Below are positions 59,867-64,000 of a stretch of 64,000 nucleotides of DNA, in pieces. The notes under the pieces are model-generated. The model had not been told where the DNA came from and made no database searches. It worked only from the letters and a program-made list of their open reading frames with translations. Every line of letters starts with the position of its first letter. Within the stretch, counting starts at the first letter, position 1. Source of the stretch: Bosea sp. 124 (GTDB lineage Bacteria > Pseudomonadota > Alphaproteobacteria > Rhizobiales > Beijerinckiaceae); NCBI RefSeq assembly GCF_003046175.1, contig NZ_PZZM01000001.1:4977001-5041000 (forward strand), in the 5' to 3' direction. Position numbers and translations under genes: made by a program.

Positions 59867-60355
59867 TCACCGATACGGTGCGTCCATCGCAATGTTGCGC
59901 GCGATCTCGCGCTCCCAGCGGGCGCCGTTCGCGAGCAGCCGGTCCTTGTCGTAGAACAGCTCCTCGCGGGTCTCGGTCGCGAACTCGAAGTTCGGTCCCT
60001 CTACGATGGCATCGACCGGGCAGGCCTCCTGGCAGAAGCCGCAATAGATGCATTTGGTCATGTCGATGTCGTAGCGCGTCGTGCGGCGCGTGCCGTCGTT
60101 GCGGCGCGGCCCGGCCTCGATGGTGATGGCCTGCGCCGGGCAGATCGCCTCGCAGAGCTTGCAGGCGATGCAGCGCTCTTCCCCGTTGGGGTAGCGGCGC
60201 AGCGCGTGCTCGCCACGGAAACGCGGGCTGAGCTGCCCCTTCTCGAAGGGGTAGTTCAGCGTCGCCTTCGGCTTGAAGAAATAGCGCATCGACAGCGCGA
60301 ACGCGCCGACGAACTCCTTCAGCAGCAGGCCCTTGGCGGCTTGTGCGAGCGACAT
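59867..60355 (-). CDS. nuoI: NADH-quinone oxidoreductase subunit I
   Basis: NuoI carries two [4Fe-4S] clusters (N6a and N6b) between NuoG and the quinone site. The 162-residue product has [17 protein letters not shown] (Cys 62, 65, 68, 72) and [17 protein letters not shown] (Cys 102, 105, 108, 112). The ATG at 60355 precedes [15 protein letters not shown]; upstream in-frame sequence is unconserved. Two small membrane genes separate it from nuoH. Confidence 0.96.
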   Translation of the reverse strand: MSLAQAAKGLLLKEFVGAFALSMRYFFKPKATLNYPFEKGQLSPRFRGEHALRRYPNGEERCIACKLCEAICPAQAITIEAGPRRNDGTRRTTRYDIDMTKCIYCGFCQEACPVDAIVEGPNFEFATETREELFYDKDRLLANGARWEREIARNIAMDAPYR

Positions 60356-60374
60356 GCCTTCTCGTCCTTCCAAC

Positions 60375-60644
60375 TCAGCCAAACACCGTCTGGCCGATGA
60401 CATAACCCAGCATGGGCGTGACGCCGATCATCAACACGATCAGCGCGACCCTGACGTAAGCGATGCGACGCTCGTAATCGTCGCGCTCGCCTTGAGTCTT
60501 CGACGGATCGGTCCGGCGCAGGGCCCCGATGACCAGCGCCGAAACGATCCTGTATTCCACAATCCCCACGACGAGCCCGATCAGCGCACCAATGGGACCG
60601 GCCCAGTTCTCGATCACCGCAAGACCTCCTGGCTTGAGGGCCAT
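60375..60644 (-). CDS. Small two-helix membrane protein inside the nuo operon
   Basis: The 89-residue product begins [20 protein letters not shown] and has predicted transmembrane helices at about 16-40 and 63-86, separated by a charged loop ([18 protein letters not shown]). A GGAGGT ribosome site lies ten bases before... the nuoI side, while its own start follows the previous small gene's stop by four bases. It is not a recognised complex I subunit. Short gaps on both sides place it in the same transcript as nuoH and nuoI. Confidence 0.72.
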   Translation of the reverse strand: MALKPGGLAVIENWAGPIGALIGLVVGIVEYRIVSALVIGALRRTDPSKTQGERDDYERRIAYVRVALIVLMIGVTPMLGYVIGQTVFG

Positions 60645-60648
60645 TCAG

Positions 60649-60846
60649 TCACGCCGCGACCAGCCCAAGCCAACCTGCCATGCGGTGCCCTAGAAAACCT
60701 CCGATGATGGCTGCGGCGGATATTCCGCCGAGGCCGACGTCAAAGGCATCGAACACCTTGCTCCGTCGGAGCAGCCAGGCTGCAGCGACGAAAAGAAGAA
60801 CCCCAACCGCCATCCCGACCACCGTCAGAATGACAGCAACCGCCAT
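60649..60846 (-). CDS. 65-residue membrane protein coupled to nuoH
   Basis: The ATG at 60846 shares one base with the nuoH stop codon (TGATG). The product begins [20 protein letters not shown], then a basic turn LLRRSKVFDAFDVGLGG and a second hydrophobic part with ISAAAIIGGFLGHRMAGWLG. Two transmembrane helices are predicted. The coupling, same-strand position and the next gene four bases downstream support translation. It is not a standard complex I subunit and I recognise no family. Confidence 0.7.
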   Translation of the reverse strand: MAVAVILTVVGMAVGVLLFVAAAWLLRRSKVFDAFDVGLGGISAAAIIGGFLGHRMAGWLGLVAA

Positions 60847-61865
60847 CAGCGCACCGGGCCCCAGCCCGTGACCTGCAGCACGAAGGCGACGACCACGACG
60901 GAGACCAGCGAGAGCGGCAGGAAGACCTTCCAACCCAGCCGCATCAACTGGTCGTAGCGGTAGCGTGGCACGAAGGCCTTCACCATCGCGAACATGAAGA
61001 AGACCGCGCAAACCTTCAGCGCGAACCAGAACACGCCCGGCAGCCAGGTGAAGGGCGCGATCGGGAACGGCGGCAGCCAGCCCCCGAGGAAGAGGATCGT
61101 GGTCAGCGCGCACATGGTCATGATCGCCACGTATTCGCCGAGCATGAACAGCAGATACGGCGTCGAGGAGTACTCGACCATGTAGCCCGCGACGAGTTCC
61201 GACTCCGCTTCTGGCAGGTCGAAGGGCGGCCGGTTCGTCTCGGCCAGCGCCGAGATGAAGAAGACCACGAACATCGGGAAGAGCGGCAGCCAGTACCAGC
61301 CGAACATGCCGACCCGGGTGTTCTGCGCCTCGACGATGGCGGTCAGGTTCAGCGAGCCGACGCAGAGCAGCACGGTGATGATGACGAAGCCGATCGAGAC
61401 CTCGTAGGAGACCATCTGCGCGGCCGAGCGCAGCGCGCCCATGAACGGGTATTTCGAGTTCGAGGCCCAGCCCGCCATGATGACGCCGTAGACGCCGAGC
61501 GACGAGATCGCGAGGATGTAGAGGATGCCGACATTGATGTTGGCGATCGCCCAGCCTTCCGCCACCGGAATCACGGCCCAGGCGCCGAGCGCCAGCAGGC
61601 AGGAGATCAGCGGGGCCAGCAGGAAGACGCCCTTGTTGGAACCCGACGGGATGATCGGTTCCTTGAAGGCGAATTTCAGCAGGTCGGCGAAGCTCTGGAA
61701 CAGGCCGAAGGGGCCGACAACGTTGGGGCCGCGCCGGAGCTGCACCGCCGCCCAGATCTTGCGATCCGCCAGCAGGATATAGGCGATGAAGACGAGCAGG
61801 CAGACCAGCAGCAGCAGGCTCTTGCCGAGGATGATCGCGAGATCGAGGACGAGGTCCCAGTTCAT
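60846..61865 (-). CDS. nuoH: NADH-quinone oxidoreductase subunit H
   Basis: NuoH forms the quinone chamber at the arm junction. The 339-residue product has eight transmembrane helices, the conserved loop [20 protein letters not shown] (residues 33-52) and [20 protein letters not shown] with the acidic cluster. It starts six bases after nuoG and ends inside the start of a small membrane gene. Confidence 0.96.
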   Translation of the reverse strand: MNWDLVLDLAIILGKSLLLLVCLLVFIAYILLADRKIWAAVQLRRGPNVVGPFGLFQSFADLLKFAFKEPIIPSGSNKGVFLLAPLISCLLALGAWAVIPVAEGWAIANINVGILYILAISSLGVYGVIMAGWASNSKYPFMGALRSAAQMVSYEVSIGFVIITVLLCVGSLNLTAIVEAQNTRVGMFGWYWLPLFPMFVVFFISALAETNRPPFDLPEAESELVAGYMVEYSSTPYLLFMLGEYVAIMTMCALTTILFLGGWLPPFPIAPFTWLPGVFWFALKVCAVFFMFAMVKAFVPRYRYDQLMRLGWKVFLPLSLVSVVVVAFVLQVTGWGPVR

Positions 61866-61871
61866 GGCCGC

Positions 61872-63935
61872 TTACTCCGCCGCCTGCTGCAGCCGGCCAG
61901 AGGCCAGCGCCGAACATTCGGCCATCACGGCGGAAGCGCGCGCGATCGGGTTGGTCTGGTAGAAATCGGCGACGGTCGAGACGAAGCCGGCCTTGTCGGT
62001 GCCGCCGCCAAGGCCGGCAAGCGCAGCAAGGCCTGCCGCGTCCGCGATCTGCAGCGTATCGAGCGCCGCGAAATGCGGCTGCGCCTCGTAGAGCGCCTTG
62101 CGCAGGCCCGATAGCGAATCGAAAGGCAGTGTCTTGCCGAGCGCCGCAGACAGCGCCCGCAGGATCGCCCAGTCCTCGCGGGCATCGCCCGGCGGGAAGG
62201 TGGCGCGGTCGGTCATCTGGACGCGGCCTTCGGTGTTCACATAGGTGCCCGACTTCTCGGTATAGGCCGAGCCCGGCAGGATGACGTCGGCGCGGTGGGC
62301 GCCCTTGTCGCCATGCGTGCCCTGATAGACCACGAAGGCCCCCGCCGGCACCTCGACCTCGTCGGCGCCGAGCAGGAACAGCAGGTCGAGCGCGCCCGGC
62401 GCGATCATGCCGGCAACGTCGAGCCCGCCTTCACCGGGGACGAAGCCCAGATCGAGCCCACCGACGCGGGAGGCCGCTGTGTGGAGCACGCCGAAGCCGT
62501 TCCAGCCCTCGGATACGGCACCCAGCGCCTGCGCGGCTCTGGCAGCCAGCGACAGTACGGCCTCGCCGTCGGCGCGGGCCAGGGCGCCCTGCCCGACCAG
62601 CACCATCGGTCGGTCGCCGGCCTTCGCCGCCTTGGCAGCGAAGTCGATCAGCGTCTCGGTGCCGGCGCCGAGATAGTCGTAGTCATAGGTCAGATCGGCC
62701 TTCTCGCCGATCACCTGGACCTTGAAGTCGCCACGCAGCCAGCGCTTGCGGATGCGGGCGTTCAGGATCGGCGCCTCGCGACGCGGGTTCGCTCCGATGA
62801 TCAGCAGCGAGGTCGCGTTGTCGAGACCGGCGATGCCGGCGTTGAGGAGATAGGAGGCGCGACCAAATTTTGGGTGCAGCTTCGTGCCGTCCTGGCGGGC
62901 GTCGAGATTGCCGCTGCCGAGCGAGGCGATCAGGCTCTTGAGCGCAAACATCTCCTCGACCGCGGCGAGATCGCCGGCGATCGCACCGATCTTCGCAGGC
63001 GCCGCCGCCTTCACCTTATCGGCGATCAGCGCGAAAGCCTCGGTCCAGCTCGCCGGACGCAACGCGCCGTTCTGGCGGATATAAGGACGGTCAAGGCGCT
63101 GGGTGCGCAGGCCGTCGACAATGTGGCGGGTCTTGTCGGAAATCCACTCCTCGTTCACCGCCTCGTTCAGGCGGGGCAGGATGCGCATGACCTCCTTGCC
63201 GCGGGAGTCGACGCGGATGGCCGAGCCGACGGCATCCATCACGTCGACGGATTCGGTCTTGGTCAGCTCCCAGGGCCGGGCCTTGTTCTGATAGGGCTTC
63301 GAGGTCAGCGCGCCGACCGGGCAGAGATCGACGACGTTGCCCTGGAGTTCCGAGGTCATCGCCTGCTCGAGATAGGTCGTGATCTCCATGTCCTCCCCGC
63401 GGCCGATCGCGCCGAGGTCGCTGGCACCGGCGACTTCCGTGGTGAAGCGGACGCAACGCGTGCACTGGATGCAGCGCGTCATCGAGGTCTTGACCAGCGG
63501 GCCGATATACTTGTCCTCGACCGCGCGCTTGTTCTCGGCATAGCGGGAATTGTCCACGCCATAGGCCATGGCCTGATCCTGCAGATCGCACTCGCCGCCC
63601 TGGTCGCAGATCGGGCAATCCAGCGGGTGGTTGATGAGGAGGAACTCCATCACCCCCTCGCGCGCCTTCTTGACCATCGGCGACTTGGTCGAGACGACCG
63701 GCGGCTCACCGTTCGGGCCCGGGCGCAGGTCGCGCACGCCAATGGCGCAGGAGGCCTGCGGCTTCGGGGGGCCGCCCTTCACCTCGACGAGGCACATGCG
63801 GCAATTGCCGGCGATCGAAAGGCGCTCATGGAAGCAGAAGCGCGGCACCTCGGCGCCCGCGGCCTCGCAGGCCTGGAGCAGGGTGTACTCGGCTGGGACG
63901 TCGACCTCGATGCCGTCGATGAGGAGTTTGGTCAT
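61872..63935 (-). CDS. nuoG: NADH-quinone oxidoreductase subunit G
   Basis: NuoG is the largest peripheral-arm subunit, carrying clusters N1b, N4 and N5. The 687-residue product has the N-terminal [2Fe-2S] ligands (Cys in [20 protein letters not shown]), the His-Cys set [18 protein letters not shown], a second cluster in [19 protein letters not shown], and a molybdopterin-oxidoreductase-like C-terminal domain. It starts four bases after nuoF ends. Confidence 0.96.
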   Translation of the reverse strand: MTKLLIDGIEVDVPAEYTLLQACEAAGAEVPRFCFHERLSIAGNCRMCLVEVKGGPPKPQASCAIGVRDLRPGPNGEPPVVSTKSPMVKKAREGVMEFLLINHPLDCPICDQGGECDLQDQAMAYGVDNSRYAENKRAVEDKYIGPLVKTSMTRCIQCTRCVRFTTEVAGASDLGAIGRGEDMEITTYLEQAMTSELQGNVVDLCPVGALTSKPYQNKARPWELTKTESVDVMDAVGSAIRVDSRGKEVMRILPRLNEAVNEEWISDKTRHIVDGLRTQRLDRPYIRQNGALRPASWTEAFALIADKVKAAAPAKIGAIAGDLAAVEEMFALKSLIASLGSGNLDARQDGTKLHPKFGRASYLLNAGIAGLDNATSLLIIGANPRREAPILNARIRKRWLRGDFKVQVIGEKADLTYDYDYLGAGTETLIDFAAKAAKAGDRPMVLVGQGALARADGEAVLSLAARAAQALGAVSEGWNGFGVLHTAASRVGGLDLGFVPGEGGLDVAGMIAPGALDLLFLLGADEVEVPAGAFVVYQGTHGDKGAHRADVILPGSAYTEKSGTYVNTEGRVQMTDRATFPPGDAREDWAILRALSAALGKTLPFDSLSGLRKALYEAQPHFAALDTLQIADAAGLAALAGLGGGTDKAGFVSTVADFYQTNPIARASAVMAECSALASGRLQQAAE

Positions 63936-63939
63936 GATC

Positions 63940-64000
63940 TCACTCCGCCGCCATCAGACGCACCGGCTCGGAGTGCGGGTTGGCGGCATAATCGTCGATG
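63940..64000 (-). CDS. nuoF: NADH-quinone oxidoreductase subunit F, C-terminal end (cut by window edge)
   Basis: The last 19 codons of a gene end at TGA 63940-63942, encoding a tail with [18 protein letters not shown]. Too little remains for identification by motif. The call rests on position four bases upstream of nuoG in a standard nuo order, where NuoF (the FMN and N3 cluster subunit) is expected. Confidence 0.75.
   Translation of the reverse strand, partial: IDDYAANPHSEPVRLMAAE

Noticed and set aside
60649-61917. A 422-codon minus-strand frame covering nuoH
   Set aside because: Only its last 65 codons are judged real (the small membrane protein from 60846); the rest is a shadow of nuoH in another frame.

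Overview
The window is about 66% GC and reads as chromosomal core sequence of an alphaproteobacterium of the order Hyphomicrobiales (Rhizobiales). The evidence is the gene strings (rpsB-tsf-pyrH beside dnaE; lptF-lptG-lptD-pdxA-rsmA; gmk-yicC-mltG-fabF-acpP-fabG-fabD; rpsF-rpsR-DUF2232-rplI-dnaB-alr-radA-cvpA-purF; nuoF to nuoN followed by birA-rnj-mce), a 443-residue ProS without editing domain, an S2 protein with a C-terminal extension, and a DUF1467 protein. A Bosea-like organism is my guess at genus level only. I see no tRNA, rRNA, CRISPR, prophage or insertion sequence.

Layout. 0-11.9 kb (minus strand): pyrH (cut by the window edge), tsf, rpsB, two accessory genes (a DUF6998-like protein and an FkbM-type methyltransferase), dnaE, a 36-residue membrane peptide, lolD-lolC, proS and coaD. 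12-19.7 kb: a chemoreceptor, an ABC-F ATPase, a small accessory pair that may be effector and immunity (16.4-17.2 kb), a lipoprotein, holC and pepA. 19.8-26.6 kb (plus strand): lptF-lptG-lptD, pdxA, rsmA. 26.6-33.4 kb (minus strand): gmk, yicC, mltG and the fatty-acid genes fabF-acpP-fabG-fabD. 33.7-44.3 kb (mostly plus strand): rpsF-rpsR-DUF2232-rplI, a vapBC module on the opposite strand, dnaB-alr-radA-cvpA-purF and an SDR oxidoreductase. 44.4-49.6 kb (minus strand): der, a YfgM-like protein, queA, and two cyclophilins flanking a TonB/TolA-like secreted protein. 50.0-64.0 kb (minus strand): DUF1467, RidA, methylmalonyl-CoA epimerase, RNase J, biotin ligase, then nuoN-M-L-K-J-I, two small membrane proteins, nuoH-G and the end of nuoF.

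How the genes work together. Most are housekeeping: translation, DNA replication (dnaE, holC, dnaB), lipoprotein and LPS export (lolCD, lptFGD), fatty-acid and peptidoglycan synthesis, and respiratory complex I.

The points most worth a second look are the accessory pair at 16.4-17.2 kb, two tiny membrane genes translationally coupled inside the complex I operon, and the absence of surA and bamB from the places where relatives usually carry them. Others are a possible cross-joining of two conserved gene strings (DUF1467/ppi and coaD/proS), an orphan plus-strand terminator that may end an unannotated small RNA, and an exact 30-bp palindromic repeat present twice. I found no large, clearly undescribed system.
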